Assembly (NCBI RefSeq): GCF_017313785.1 | Contig: NZ_JAFLNL010000001.1 | Coordinates: 372,001-436,000, forward strand | Direction: 5' to 3' | Origin: Flagellimonas aurea | GTDB taxonomy: Bacteria; Bacteroidota; Bacteroidia; Flavobacteriales; Flavobacteriaceae | DNA length: 64,000 nt | Part shown: positions 53,292 to 62,911 of the stretch, one piece after another | Layout: each line of letters opens with the position of its first letter | Numbering within the stretch: the first letter of the stretch is position 1 | Made by a program: the position numbers and the translations under genes | Notes under the pieces: generated by a model | Database searches by the model: none | What the model was told of the DNA's origin: nothing | What the model saw: only the letters and a program-made list of their open reading frames with translations

Positions 53292-53664
53292 ATGTACAAT
53301 AGAATTGCCCATATCGCCTTGGTTGTAAAAGACTATGATGAAGCTATCCACTTCTATACAAAAAAACTGGATTTCGTTCTTATTGAAGACACTAAAATTG
53401 ACGAAACCAAGAGGTGGGTGATTATTGCGCCAAATGGGGCAAAAGAATCCTGCTTGCTGTTGGCCAAAGCTGCCAACGAAAAACAATTGGCCTGTATTGG
53501 AAACCAAACAGGAGGTCGGGTTGGTTTTTTCCTTTTCACAGATGATTTCAGGAGAGACTATGATTAAACTGACGAATCGGGGAGTAACATTTGTGAGGCC
53601 TCCAAAAAAAGAACCTTACGGGGTTGTGGCCGTATTTAAAGATCTTTGTAGACTCCATACATGA
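53292..53664 (+). pseudogene. Frameshifted VOC (glyoxalase-fold) protein
   Basis: The first frame reads MYNRIAHIALVVKDYDEAIH, then LDFVLIEDTKIDETKRWVII and GRVGFFLFTDDFRRDYD before a stop at 53565. One extra T near 53563 accounts for the break, since the next frame continues LTNRGVTFVRPPKKEPYGVV then AVFKDL, as in complete VOC proteins of ~125 residues. After AVFKDL the expected YGN-x-WDL ending is also lost. Two lesions make it a pseudogene. Confidence 0.75.
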
Positions 53665-53890
53665 AAGAAAGACAAGGATGAATGACGGCAATAACTTTTC
53701 AGGACACGCAACCTTTTCGCTGTGGGGCAGGCATTATTAAAAGTAAAATGCGATTTTATACCTTGACTACGAACTAAGAATAGAGGTCACTGTGTATAAG
53801 GAAGGATCGCTAAATAGAACTTATAAAATCTACCTTTAGGTTAGTTTTGGTTTAGTACCATTATCTTTGTCCAACACATCGTTGAAAACA

Positions 53891-54514
53891 ATGGAAAATA
53901 CGGAATGGAAAGGTCATTATAACAAGCTGGAGAAATCCTGTGCCCTGCCTTCCACCACTCTTTGTAAGGCCATTCAATTGATAAATGAGGGCTTCGACCC
54001 ACCACAAGAGATCCAAGCCGTGGACCTTGGTTGTGGCAATGGCGTCGATACCGCGGCCATGCTACAAGAGGGGTACCATGTACTTGCCATTGATAAGGAA
54101 CCGGATGCATTACGGCACATTGCCAAAACATTGGCCCCAAGATATTCCGGTAAACTGAGGGTACTGCTCAGTCCGTTTGAGGATCTGGATGAACTCCCTG
54201 CCAATAATTTGGTCAACGCCTCATTTTGCCTTCCCTTCTGCCCCCCAGATCATTTTGCTCCCTTCTGGTCCCTGATTTCCCAATCCATACTTCCGGGAAG
54301 GTACTTTTCCGGACATTTTTTTGGTCCAAGGGATTCATGGAGTTCCAATACCCAAATGACCTTTCATACGAAGCAAGCAGTTGAGGCACTGTTCAGGGGT
54401 TTTCAACTGAGCTATTTTGAAGAAACGGCCAAAAATGGCAAGACCATTTCGGGAAAGGACAAGTTCTGGCACGTTTTCCATGTGGTGGCCCAAAAGGAAA
54501 AGGTTCTGGAATAA
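53891..54514 (+). CDS. Class I SAM-dependent methyltransferase
   Basis: 207 residues from the ATG at 53891 (the frame opens slightly earlier through a TTG). The SAM-binding motif VDLGCGNGVDTAAML (~43-57) and LAIDKEPDALRHI (motif II acidic residue) are clear. The HHWW-like C-terminal FWHVFHVVAQKE ends the fold. The substrate is unknown; it resembles tellurite-resistance/TehB-like small methyltransferases. It converges on the MATE gene with 2 bp between stops. Confidence 0.82.
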   Translation: MENTEWKGHYNKLEKSCALPSTTLCKAIQLINEGFDPPQEIQAVDLGCGNGVDTAAMLQEGYHVLAIDKEPDALRHIAKTLAPRYSGKLRVLLSPFEDLDELPANNLVNASFCLPFCPPDHFAPFWSLISQSILPGRYFSGHFFGPRDSWSSNTQMTFHTKQAVEALFRGFQLSYFEETAKNGKTISGKDKFWHVFHVVAQKEKVLE

Positions 54515-54516
54515 AG

Positions 54517-55884
54517 TTATGATCGGAACTTCCCAAAAGGAGTCCCACTTGAGAATGAAATCTTTTTGAGCACCTTAAAGGATACCAACCATAAAATTAG
54601 GGCATAGCACATGTTTTCAATGACCAAACTGTAATAAATGCCATCCAACCCATACGATTGGGACATCGCCCAGATGATGGGTGCAAACAACAGGAATTGA
54701 CGCCCAATGGGCAACGCACTTGCCAGCCTTGCCCTGCCCAAGGATTGAAAGAGCACGACACTGCTTGAGGAAATGGGCATGGCCAAAAGGACGGCCAAGA
54801 TGAGGCGTAAATTAAATATCTCATTAGCGTCCATCATCTTTTGTGGCAACATCACTTGGATGATATGGTCGGGGAACAATAGTACCGGAACCACCAAAAA
54901 GATTGCCAGAGCATAGCCGGCCCATCGAAAAACAGAGATTCCATCCTTAATTCTCTGGATTTCTCCAGCCCCATAGTTCACACCAATGATCGGTTGCATG
55001 GATTGATACAGGCCCAACAAGGGAACGCCCATAAATGAAAACAGCCTAAAAGCGGCATTGAAAAAAGCGATTCCCTCCAAAGTGCCATAATGGGCCACCA
55101 AACGGAACAGTACAAACTGCCTAAAGACATTGGACAGTTGCATACTGAAAGCCGATAGGCCTACACCCAGAACCTCCTTTTGAATTTGTGACTCCAGTCT
55201 AATAGTGAACTTCCCGGTATCAAAAGAAGCCTTGCCACTAACAAAGTAATAGGAGGTCAAGAGACAATACACGAACATCACTGTAATACTGCTCCACGCC
55301 GCTCCCGCCACCCCCAAACCCAAAACCTCGATAAAAAAAGGTGTCAATGCCACATTGAGACCGACCGCCACCATGGTAATGTTCATGGCCTTTCCCATCT
55401 TTCCCTCTGCACGGATCAACCCATTGGCCGACAGCCCATAGATACTGAAAAAAATGCCCAAGGCATATACTTTAAAGTAGGACGTTCCGTAATCCGACAA
55501 TGTACCTTCTACCCCTACCAAGTACACCAAATCCTCTGCAAAAAAGGCGCCTATGGTAGTCAATACAAAAGAACTTAACAGGGATAGGGCCAACATATTG
55601 GGAAATATCTTCCGTTGCACCTTGGTCTGTCCGCTCCCTATGGCCCTGCTGAGCATGGAGGCCGAACCGGAAGCTATACAAACAGTGACACTGGTGACGA
55701 CCAACAGCAGCGGGAACAGCATGGACACCCCCGTAAATGCCTCGACTCCCAAGAAATGGCTGATATAGAACACATCGATAAGTCCGTTGATGGAGATTAC
55801 CAGCATACCCAAAATACCGGGAAGGGAAAGTCTCCATAGAAGTTTCCAAAGACCGTCACCGACTAGATCAAGCTTTTTTCCCAA
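54517..55884 (-). CDS. MATE-family efflux transporter
   Basis: 455 residues with 12 predicted transmembrane segments arranged as two similar halves. The start WKLLWRLSLPGILGMLVISI and VFYISHFLGVEAFTGVSMLF match the first two helices of MATE exporters, which use sodium or proton gradients to extrude organic cations or drugs. It lies 2 bp after the DUF5916 gene, making it the last gene of the minus-strand TonB/ABC operon; it may export a compound connected with that system. Confidence 0.9.
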   Translation of the reverse strand: MGKKLDLVGDGLWKLLWRLSLPGILGMLVISINGLIDVFYISHFLGVEAFTGVSMLFPLLLVVTSVTVCIASGSASMLSRAIGSGQTKVQRKIFPNMLALSLLSSFVLTTIGAFFAEDLVYLVGVEGTLSDYGTSYFKVYALGIFFSIYGLSANGLIRAEGKMGKAMNITMVAVGLNVALTPFFIEVLGLGVAGAAWSSITVMFVYCLLTSYYFVSGKASFDTGKFTIRLESQIQKEVLGVGLSAFSMQLSNVFRQFVLFRLVAHYGTLEGIAFFNAAFRLFSFMGVPLLGLYQSMQPIIGVNYGAGEIQRIKDGISVFRWAGYALAIFLVVPVLLFPDHIIQVMLPQKMMDANEIFNLRLILAVLLAMPISSSSVVLFQSLGRARLASALPIGRQFLLFAPIIWAMSQSYGLDGIYYSLVIENMCYALILWLVSFKVLKKISFSSGTPFGKFRS

Positions 55885-55886
55885 TT

Positions 55887-58106
55887 CTAGAACTGTTTCA
55901 AAAAAGTGATCTTACTGATGAACTGTGTCGTTCGTTGTACTGGATCGAACAGATCCGTTTGGGTATCATTGAACACCAAATAGATAAAGGACAAGGGCAT
56001 ATATTCCCAACTGAAACGTATGTTCCATCTTCCTTGCTTGTCAAAACTGTTGTACTGATAGAACGAGGAGAGCTGTACCTTTGGGTTTAAGGCCAAGCGG
56101 AGGCTGGCCGAGTATAGGTCCGTATCCAAATCCTCCTCCAAGATGCCAACACCATTGATGTTGTTGTGCTCGTAGTCGCCCGTGATCGCTATGTTCGGTA
56201 AGGGGGCGTACCGCAACCCGGCCACTGTGGTGTTTCTGGTACCATTGTAAAATTTTCCAAAATCATACTGTACGGATCCGGACAATTTTTTGGAGCGATC
56301 AGTGTTGTACCGGAGCAGGTAACGGGTATAACTATAGTTCCCCTGTTCGATTTCCAGTCCCAACGGGGCAAAGTCAAAATTGATGTTTTGCCAAGTCGGG
56401 GTAAAGGAAGCCTCAACAAAGCTATTGTCCTTGAACCAGGTAAAGATTGGGAAAATATACAGGCTGGCCTGTTGGAAGTTCCCAAAATTCCCAAAATCAT
56501 GGTAGTAATTTAAAAACGCTCCGGGATCCCATCGCCTTACAAACGGCAAGCCCTTGGGCCTGACGATGGCATAGCCTCCTGGACTGTGGTACATTACATC
56601 CTTTTGGAACACATACCCCATATCAGGGGCGTAATCCTCGCTCACGAAGGCATTCACATACCCTAAATAATACTTATTGGTCTGTGAACCCGCGAACAAT
56701 CTACCTGCATATCCCAGGTCACCGGTCCCACTGTCCAAGGATGTCGACAGTAGATACGACAAGGTAAGCTCGCTCTTGGGCCGGATCAGCCCATCAATGG
56801 AAATCGTGGCATTGTTTTGGCTTTCAATTCCCAGACTCCCCGATGAATCATCCAATCGATAGGTCACCATGGCGCCCATATTGTTCTCCTTTCCATAGTT
56901 CTGGGTGTAACGGGCCACTCCGAACGTGCTACCGGTACTGTTATCGGTTTCCCGTTGACGGACCACTAGCGCGGCAAGGGTACGGTCCTCGTTCCTATCG
57001 GTAAACCGCATACCCGCGTCCAAAGGGGCCGGTGCCGCGTTGAAACTGTTTTCCAATCCAATGGTCCGACTAAAGAAAGGGCGCACCTGGTTGTTGCCAC
57101 CGCCGGCCCATATACCCGAGTTTTCCAAAAAGAACTGCCGTCGTTCCGGAAAAAAGATATTGAAACGTTCCAGGTTGTTCACTGCCCTATCCACATCCGC
57201 CTGGGCAAAATCGGTGTTGATGGTAAGGTCCAATACGGCATTGGGATTGATGGCCCATTTCACGTCACCGCCCACTTTGGGCTCGCTGGACCTTTCGGTG
57301 ACCGAACCTCCTGATTTATTCTCATCGTATTGGTACAAGGTATAGGGTTCGATACGGATATTGGCCGAAGGCGGGGGCACCTCCAGTCCCGTGAGCTTAG
57401 CGGCATAGGTCATCCTGTTCTGTGAGAAGGATTGGGGAATGGCGGGAAAGACGGTCTTCTCAAAATCCTTTCGTGCCAAACGGTAAAACGTAACGCCCCA
57501 CTCGATCGGAACACCGGGCACGGGCCTGTCGTAACGGATCGACTTGAACGGGATGGCGAACTCCGCATAATAACCTTCCTCGGTCCGATGGGAGCGTACC
57601 CGCCAAAGGGCGTTCCAATCCTCATCGGTATTGTTGTCGTTGAAACTTTGGAGGTCCAACTGATTGCCATGGGGCGTGGTCTGGAAGGATACCGCATATT
57701 GTTTTGTATTCTGGGCATCGATCTGGATGCCGAACACATCGTTCTCGCCATTGTCAAAATCACGCCTCAGATCCTGCATCCGCACCCCTTTCTTCCCCAA
57801 GGAATCGGACGCGAACACCCCAAAATAGATGTGCTTGTCGTCATATAGCACACGTACCGCTGTAGGGTTCTTGATCGGACCGCCCTGCTGGGGCTCCACC
57901 CTAAAAAAATCGGTGATTGGTCTGGCCAATTGCCAATCCCCTTCATCCAAGCGGCCATCTATATCAATTTTACCGGTGGCCCGTACCGCTGAAATGACAG
58001 TGGGGGTTTCGGGCGGCGGGAAATTCCCTTCCCTGTCCTGTGCAGTACCAATGGTACAGATCCATACGGATACTGCTAAACATCTTATACTTTTCCTATT
58101 TTTCAT
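55887..58106 (-). CDS. DUF5916 outer-membrane protein with CBM9-like N-domain
   Basis: 739 residues. After a signal peptide ending GTAQ (~23) comes a CBM9-like beta-sandwich (~40-215, KIDIDGRLDEGDWQLARPIT, VRVLYDDKHIYFGVFASDS). From ~230 the DUF5916 part follows, rich in alternating strands and aromatic residues (NTDFAQADVDRAVNNLERFN, FFPERRQFFLENSGIW), ending in TQFISKITFLKQF like an outer-membrane barrel. No activity is established for DUF5916. It follows two ABC permease genes with 12 bp spacing. Confidence 0.82.
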   Translation of the reverse strand: MKNRKSIRCLAVSVWICTIGTAQDREGNFPPPETPTVISAVRATGKIDIDGRLDEGDWQLARPITDFFRVEPQQGGPIKNPTAVRVLYDDKHIYFGVFASDSLGKKGVRMQDLRRDFDNGENDVFGIQIDAQNTKQYAVSFQTTPHGNQLDLQSFNDNNTDEDWNALWRVRSHRTEEGYYAEFAIPFKSIRYDRPVPGVPIEWGVTFYRLARKDFEKTVFPAIPQSFSQNRMTYAAKLTGLEVPPPSANIRIEPYTLYQYDENKSGGSVTERSSEPKVGGDVKWAINPNAVLDLTINTDFAQADVDRAVNNLERFNIFFPERRQFFLENSGIWAGGGNNQVRPFFSRTIGLENSFNAAPAPLDAGMRFTDRNEDRTLAALVVRQRETDNSTGSTFGVARYTQNYGKENNMGAMVTYRLDDSSGSLGIESQNNATISIDGLIRPKSELTLSYLLSTSLDSGTGDLGYAGRLFAGSQTNKYYLGYVNAFVSEDYAPDMGYVFQKDVMYHSPGGYAIVRPKGLPFVRRWDPGAFLNYYHDFGNFGNFQQASLYIFPIFTWFKDNSFVEASFTPTWQNINFDFAPLGLEIEQGNYSYTRYLLRYNTDRSKKLSGSVQYDFGKFYNGTRNTTVAGLRYAPLPNIAITGDYEHNNINGVGILEEDLDTDLYSASLRLALNPKVQLSSFYQYNSFDKQGRWNIRFSWEYMPLSFIYLVFNDTQTDLFDPVQRTTQFISKITFLKQF

Positions 58107-58118
58107 ACTTAGCTTTGG

Positions 58119-59549
58119 TTATGTCAGTTTTCGGTTAAAAAGAAGAAGCCCTGCCCCCATGATCAAGATCACACCAAGAAACAATTCCAATAAGCGCTTC
58201 ATAATATTGTTCATTCTTGTCCCCCGGTCCACAGACAATTCAAATGTTGGTAGGTCCCCATAATCCCCTGCAGCGATGGCATGGCCAAAAAACAACCTGC
58301 TGAAATAGAAATGGGTGATGTTCCTGTGAAAGTTTTCAATGGACCGGTGAAAGGATTGAAAGGTGCCCAGATCCGTTTCCACCACTTCGTTGAACACCCC
58401 TTGTGCATTTACGGCCGGATTGATCCATCGGAAGTTGGAGATCCATGCTTCCCGCAGCCGGATCTGTTCCTGATATTCCGTTACCTCTTCCCTATAATGG
58501 GCATCGTTGAGGGCAGTAAAGGCGGCATAGGCCTTGGCCAAGGTATTTTGGTCGAGTAGCGAATCGGCCCCCTGATATACTTTCTGGGTTTCCAGATATT
58601 CCAAAACCACCGTCTTGGCCTCCTCGAGATCCTCCTCATTCTCCAAGCTTTTCCTGCGGGTTATTTCGGTCAGAACCGTACTGTCCACAGGATGGGAAGC
58701 AGTGGCATAACTGTTCAGTACTGCTGGGAAGACAATAAGGAAAAACAACCAAAGGGCAGCAGCGGAGATGGCCGTCAACGAGGAATTCCGTTTGAGTGCC
58801 ACCAAAGCATACATCAGGGCAAACCAAAAGCCCAGATAGCATAACAAAGTGGCCGACCATAGCACCGCTGCGAGTCCGTCAAGGCCGATACCGGAGACCA
58901 TAAAGCCAATGAGGGACAGGAGGATTCCCAATCCGGTGATCAGTAAAAAATAGAACCCGAACCGGACCAGGATGATCTTATTGAGGCCTATGGGCTGTAT
59001 GTTGAGCAAGGGCAGCACCCCATTTTCCTTCTCTTCGGCATACAGCCCATAGGTAAAAGCGATGACAAGCAGGGGAAACAAATAGATGAGCACAAAGGAA
59101 AGGTCAAAATTGCCAGCATACAGCTTGAGCGGATTGGCCAGTTCCCCTTCGAACAATTGATAGTACAGGCTCATCCCTGTCAATTTGTAATAATAGGGCT
59201 CCACATCCCTTTGTCCCAAGGCCAGGGCCGCATAGGCATGTGGGGGCAAAATGGCATGGTACCCATGCCGGTGCCAAGCATAGGCCGGGTCGGAAGCTAT
59301 TTGCAATACCTGTTCTTCCTTGGTCGAGGAAGGGGTCATTTCAAAACTCCTTCGGTATTCGTTGAACTCATCCCGTTCAATCTCCCCAACCGCTTCAATG
59401 GTCTGGCGCTGTACTTGGATTATGGCGTTACCATAATAAATGGCATACAGTCCCAATAAGAGGATACTGGCGAACAGGAGCATTTGAAAGCTGTTTCGAA
59501 ACATGGATATGGCCTCAAATCGCCACAGGATTTTCAATGTCTGTATCAT
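58119..59549 (-). CDS. ABC-2 type permease, DUF3526-like (second copy)
   Basis: 476 residues. One transmembrane helix at ~20-40, a large extracytoplasmic loop (~45-165), a block of five helices (~150-290), another extracytoplasmic stretch and a final helix (~450-470). This layout and the TYGLYAEEKENGVLPLL motif match DUF3526 permeases of NosY type. It forms the membrane part of the ABC transporter with the upstream permease, whose stop overlaps its start by 4 nt. The substrate is unknown. Confidence 0.82.
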   Translation of the reverse strand: MIQTLKILWRFEAISMFRNSFQMLLFASILLLGLYAIYYGNAIIQVQRQTIEAVGEIERDEFNEYRRSFEMTPSSTKEEQVLQIASDPAYAWHRHGYHAILPPHAYAALALGQRDVEPYYYKLTGMSLYYQLFEGELANPLKLYAGNFDLSFVLIYLFPLLVIAFTYGLYAEEKENGVLPLLNIQPIGLNKIILVRFGFYFLLITGLGILLSLIGFMVSGIGLDGLAAVLWSATLLCYLGFWFALMYALVALKRNSSLTAISAAALWLFFLIVFPAVLNSYATASHPVDSTVLTEITRRKSLENEEDLEEAKTVVLEYLETQKVYQGADSLLDQNTLAKAYAAFTALNDAHYREEVTEYQEQIRLREAWISNFRWINPAVNAQGVFNEVVETDLGTFQSFHRSIENFHRNITHFYFSRLFFGHAIAAGDYGDLPTFELSVDRGTRMNNIMKRLLELFLGVILIMGAGLLLFNRKLT

Positions 59550-60991
59550 AGGTTCTTGATTTTACGTGGGATGGTCATAAGAAAAAGAATCCATAGCACC
59601 CATAGCGTCAAGGCCAAGAGTTCCGCTCGATAAAACGAAAGGGCTCTCTGCGCGGTAAAGGAAACGTATCGAAAATCCTCAATGGATTCCCATAACTTCT
59701 CATCGGCCTTATATTCAAAGAATTCACCGTAACGGGAATTTTCGGCCATGTCCCTGTTCATTGTCCGAATGAGATTGCGTCGGTATGTCTCGGTCTTGGC
59801 CGTAAAATCATTGAAGCTGTACCAGTCCGTGCCCGCCATTGCCATGGACAGGTTTCGCACGGCCATATAAGGGGCCACAAAAGCCAATAAACTCCCTATT
59901 CTGTTCTGCTCCTCGAAGCGCGCGTATAATTTGTCATTGTGGGCATCATACACTTTATTGGAGTATTCCTCCCCTTCCTGCATCCGGACCCCTTCAAAAT
60001 TCAGGGGCAGTTGATCTAGGGATGTTACACCATAGTGTGCCAAATAATCCTCCTTAAGCCTTGCCTCCCGTTCCAACCTGGAGCCCGCCCCGTCCATTCC
60101 ATTGGCAATATCCGAATGTATCCCCTCCTTGAATGCCTTCATCGAGGGCAGGGGATAGAGGGTCTCACCAAAATTGGCCGCGGTTTTGGGGATGATGACT
60201 CCCGTTACCATCCAAAAGGTCAAAAGGGTCAATAAGGCGTTTCGGGCACTTGACGATTTGAGGGATACCCAAACCGAAAAGCCAGTGAACACAAACAAAT
60301 ACAGCGCATAAATCCCAAAGAGCAGCACGGTACGAAGCCCGACATCGGTGATGACCTGATTTTCGCTCTCTTCCCCGCTGAGCAGGTACAGTCCGATAAA
60401 AAAGGGGGTCAAAACAATAAACCCAACCAAGGTAAAGGCCACAACCTTCCCCATCAAGATCGATCGTACCGATACCCCTTGGCTTATCAACAGCCTGAGC
60501 GTTCCGGTCTCCCGTTCCTTGGTAAAAGATTGGAACGTAATGAAAATGATCAATAAGGGCAATAACAATTGGAGCACCAAGGCGGCGGTCAGTTCCCCAA
60601 AACGGATGGCGCCCCCATAGCCCTGTACCGGTCTGAACATGAACTCATGGGGGTAATGGGCCTCTAGGTACACAGAGGTGCCTGTATAGGTATCCAACCC
60701 ATGATCAAAAAGGCTCAATATGGTTTTTGGTTTAAAGACATAGGTCCCATAGTGTGCGGCTATATGCGGATGTTTCTCCCCTTGCTCCAACCACTCCGTC
60801 CGTTTTTGATCACTTGCCCTGTCCACCATCAATTTTTGCTGTCGATACACCTGATGTCCCGTATAAAGCCCCAATAGCATAAGCCCGATGACCACACCGA
60901 GAAGTGTCCAAAGTGTCCTCTGCCTTGCCATATTCTTGATTTCCTTACTGGCCATCAAAAAAACTGTTCCCATAGTTGATGTTTTAAGCAT
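59546..60991 (-). CDS. ABC-2 type permease, DUF3526-like (first copy)
   Basis: 481 residues with the same layout as its neighbour: helix at ~24-44, long external loop, helices at ~135-290 and a C-terminal helix. FQSFTKERETGTLRLLISQG is the ABC-2 coupling motif following the second helix. Two different permeases imply a heterodimeric transporter. The start overlaps the ATPase stop by 8 nt. Confidence 0.82.
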   Translation of the reverse strand: MLKTSTMGTVFLMASKEIKNMARQRTLWTLLGVVIGLMLLGLYTGHQVYRQQKLMVDRASDQKRTEWLEQGEKHPHIAAHYGTYVFKPKTILSLFDHGLDTYTGTSVYLEAHYPHEFMFRPVQGYGGAIRFGELTAALVLQLLLPLLIIFITFQSFTKERETGTLRLLISQGVSVRSILMGKVVAFTLVGFIVLTPFFIGLYLLSGEESENQVITDVGLRTVLLFGIYALYLFVFTGFSVWVSLKSSSARNALLTLLTFWMVTGVIIPKTAANFGETLYPLPSMKAFKEGIHSDIANGMDGAGSRLEREARLKEDYLAHYGVTSLDQLPLNFEGVRMQEGEEYSNKVYDAHNDKLYARFEEQNRIGSLLAFVAPYMAVRNLSMAMAGTDWYSFNDFTAKTETYRRNLIRTMNRDMAENSRYGEFFEYKADEKLWESIEDFRYVSFTAQRALSFYRAELLALTLWVLWILFLMTIPRKIKNL

Positions 60992-61685
60992 GCATGTGCC
61001 TTAAATATTTACTTTCCAAATCGTTAAAGGATATCTCACTGGTTTCCATGGTCTCCAGCAAGGTCCCTTCTTTCATGATCCCAATATGGGTACCGGTATC
61101 CTTGGCCCTAAAAAGGTCGTGGGTGGCCATCAAAGTGGCCACCTTTTGATCTTTCATTTCCAAGAGCAGTTCGGAGAACTCATTGCTGGCCTTTGGGTCC
61201 AGGCCGGATGTAGGCTCATCCAAAAGCAGCACCTTGGCACCCTTGGCCCTGGCCAGGGCTATGCCCACTTTTTGGCGCATTCCCTTTGAATACCTGTCCA
61301 CCCGTTGGTGGACAAAATCCTTTTGCAAACCCGATTTCAGCAACAAGGACTCCAATGCGTCCCGATCTTGCCCGACCCCGCCCAGTCCACAGAAGAATTC
61401 AAGGTTTTCAAGACCCGTAAGGTTCTTGTACAGCTGTAGGTTTTCGGGAATATAGGACAGCCACTGCTTCGTTTTCCGGGCGTGCTCCGTCACGTCCAGA
61501 CCATTGATCAATGCCCTCCCGGAAGTGGGCTCTATAAAGTTCAGGAACAGATTGATGGTCGTTGACTTTCCCGCTCCATTAGCTCCGAGCAGGCAGAAGA
61601 TATCACCTTCATCAACGGTGAGGTTCAACGAATCCAGTGCGGTGAACCCTCCGTATTTTTTGGTCAGGTCTATAGCTTCCAGCAT
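60984..61685 (-). CDS. ABC transporter ATP-binding protein
   Basis: 233 residues with Walker A GANGAGKST (~35-43), Q-loop region, signature YSKGMRQKVGIALA, Walker B VLLLDEPTSGLDP and H-loop ATHD. It is of the type that works with DUF3526/NosY permeases. The start shares one base with the DUF4374 stop, so it is coupled to the lipoprotein gene. Confidence 0.93.
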   Translation of the reverse strand: MLEAIDLTKKYGGFTALDSLNLTVDEGDIFCLLGANGAGKSTTINLFLNFIEPTSGRALINGLDVTEHARKTKQWLSYIPENLQLYKNLTGLENLEFFCGLGGVGQDRDALESLLLKSGLQKDFVHQRVDRYSKGMRQKVGIALARAKGAKVLLLDEPTSGLDPKASNEFSELLLEMKDQKVATLMATHDLFRAKDTGTHIGIMKEGTLLETMETSEISFNDLESKYLRHMHA

Positions 61686-62881
61686 TATTCCCCGTTTAGC
61701 GTAATAAAGCCGGAAATATAACCTCCATTGCTCGTAATTCTTTTTTCGACCCCTTGTGTTTCGGGATCATAACCATAAAGTGCATCCTCGTTCACCCCTG
61801 CAATGGGGAAAAGCAGTTCGCCCGATTCCATTTTTCTGGCGAACGAAGTCCTGGAAGCCGCAAATGTATTGGGCAGTGACTCATCAAGATCGCCCAGGTC
61901 CTGCGCTGCATAAAGGTCTATTTTGTGGTACCTGAATGCCGGATCGGCACCATCGGTACCAAAGAAGTTGTCATCGTTTTCCGATATCAAGGTCAGGGCC
62001 TCCCCGTTCCCGGTCAGGTACAGTCCAAAATAGGTCTTGCCCTCCATAGCTCCCAGATCAAAGAAATAGGACGCATCGAAATCCGTTTCACCTGCTTTTA
62101 TGCGGAACACCCCGCTCGGCTTGTCACTGAACAGGCCCGAGGCCTGAAGGTAGATATCACCATTACTGTCCAAGGCCATTATCTCCGAGGCCAATGTGTT
62201 GAACGGTGTTGCGCTGCGACCGTCACTGATGACCTTTTCCAAGGTATTGTTGTCAGTGTTCACCACAGCGACCATGACTTCCCCGGATCCTCCAAAATCG
62301 TTGAGGGCAACAAACAGATGGTCATCGCGGGCGATCATATCGGAATAGAAAAGACCCTCGCCTGCCTCGCTCAAATCAATCTCCCCGGTGATCCTCATGG
62401 TAGTGGGATTGAATTCCACCACCTTGGAGATTCCACCACCGACGGTGGCATACCCCTTGTTTTGGTCCAATATCTCCACAGTGGAAAACGAATTGGAACC
62501 GGGTACGATGATTTCTTGGTCAAGCACCGCTTTGCCCCCATCGTCGAAAATGTATTTTTTCATCGTGGCCGGGGCCCCAAACCCTGCCGTGAACATGGAT
62601 TCCCCATCGGAGTATATGGATGTGTACTGGCCAACTTCGGTACCATCACTATTGTCGATGGTTGATACATCAAGGTCGGTAAGACCAAGCAGAAAGCTTG
62701 TTACGGTCTCGCCTGCCCCGGATACCAGGGAAACCCCATAATTGACCTCGACGACATCGTCCACTGGGGGACCGTCATCCCCGGGAACGGAACCGTCATC
62801 GTTGTTGCACCCCATCAGCAGAAGGGTCAGAAAGATTTTTCCCAATAAAAAAATGGCTTTGTCTGTGTTTGGTTTTTTCAT
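61685..62881 (-). CDS. DUF4374 lipoprotein
   Basis: 398 residues. Lipobox LLLMGCNNDD (Cys25), an acidic linker, then repeated strand-rich segments (YTSIYSDGESMFTAGFGAPA, FSTVEILDQNKGYATVGGGI, YSDMIARDDHLFVALNDFGG) giving a beta-propeller look. DUF4374 lipoproteins commonly accompany TonB receptors in iron or haem uptake loci of Bacteroidota. It lies 30 bp after the TonB receptor gene and probably binds the same ligand at the outer membrane. Confidence 0.85.
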   Translation of the reverse strand: MKKPNTDKAIFLLGKIFLTLLLMGCNNDDGSVPGDDGPPVDDVVEVNYGVSLVSGAGETVTSFLLGLTDLDVSTIDNSDGTEVGQYTSIYSDGESMFTAGFGAPATMKKYIFDDGGKAVLDQEIIVPGSNSFSTVEILDQNKGYATVGGGISKVVEFNPTTMRITGEIDLSEAGEGLFYSDMIARDDHLFVALNDFGGSGEVMVAVVNTDNNTLEKVISDGRSATPFNTLASEIMALDSNGDIYLQASGLFSDKPSGVFRIKAGETDFDASYFFDLGAMEGKTYFGLYLTGNGEALTLISENDDNFFGTDGADPAFRYHKIDLYAAQDLGDLDESLPNTFAASRTSFARKMESGELLFPIAGVNEDALYGYDPETQGVEKRITSNGGYISGFITLNGE

Positions 62882-62911
62882 GATTTTTCAAATTTTAAAT
62901 GGAACATTGAT

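Noticed and set aside
53665..53866. Short frame MNDGNNFSGHATFSLWGRHY
   Set aside because: About 20 codons with no family signal; perhaps debris behind the VOC pseudogene, but not supportable as a feature.
61925..62665. 246-codon open frame antisense to the DUF4374 gene
   Set aside because: Shadow frame of a clear lipoprotein gene in an operon on the opposite strand.
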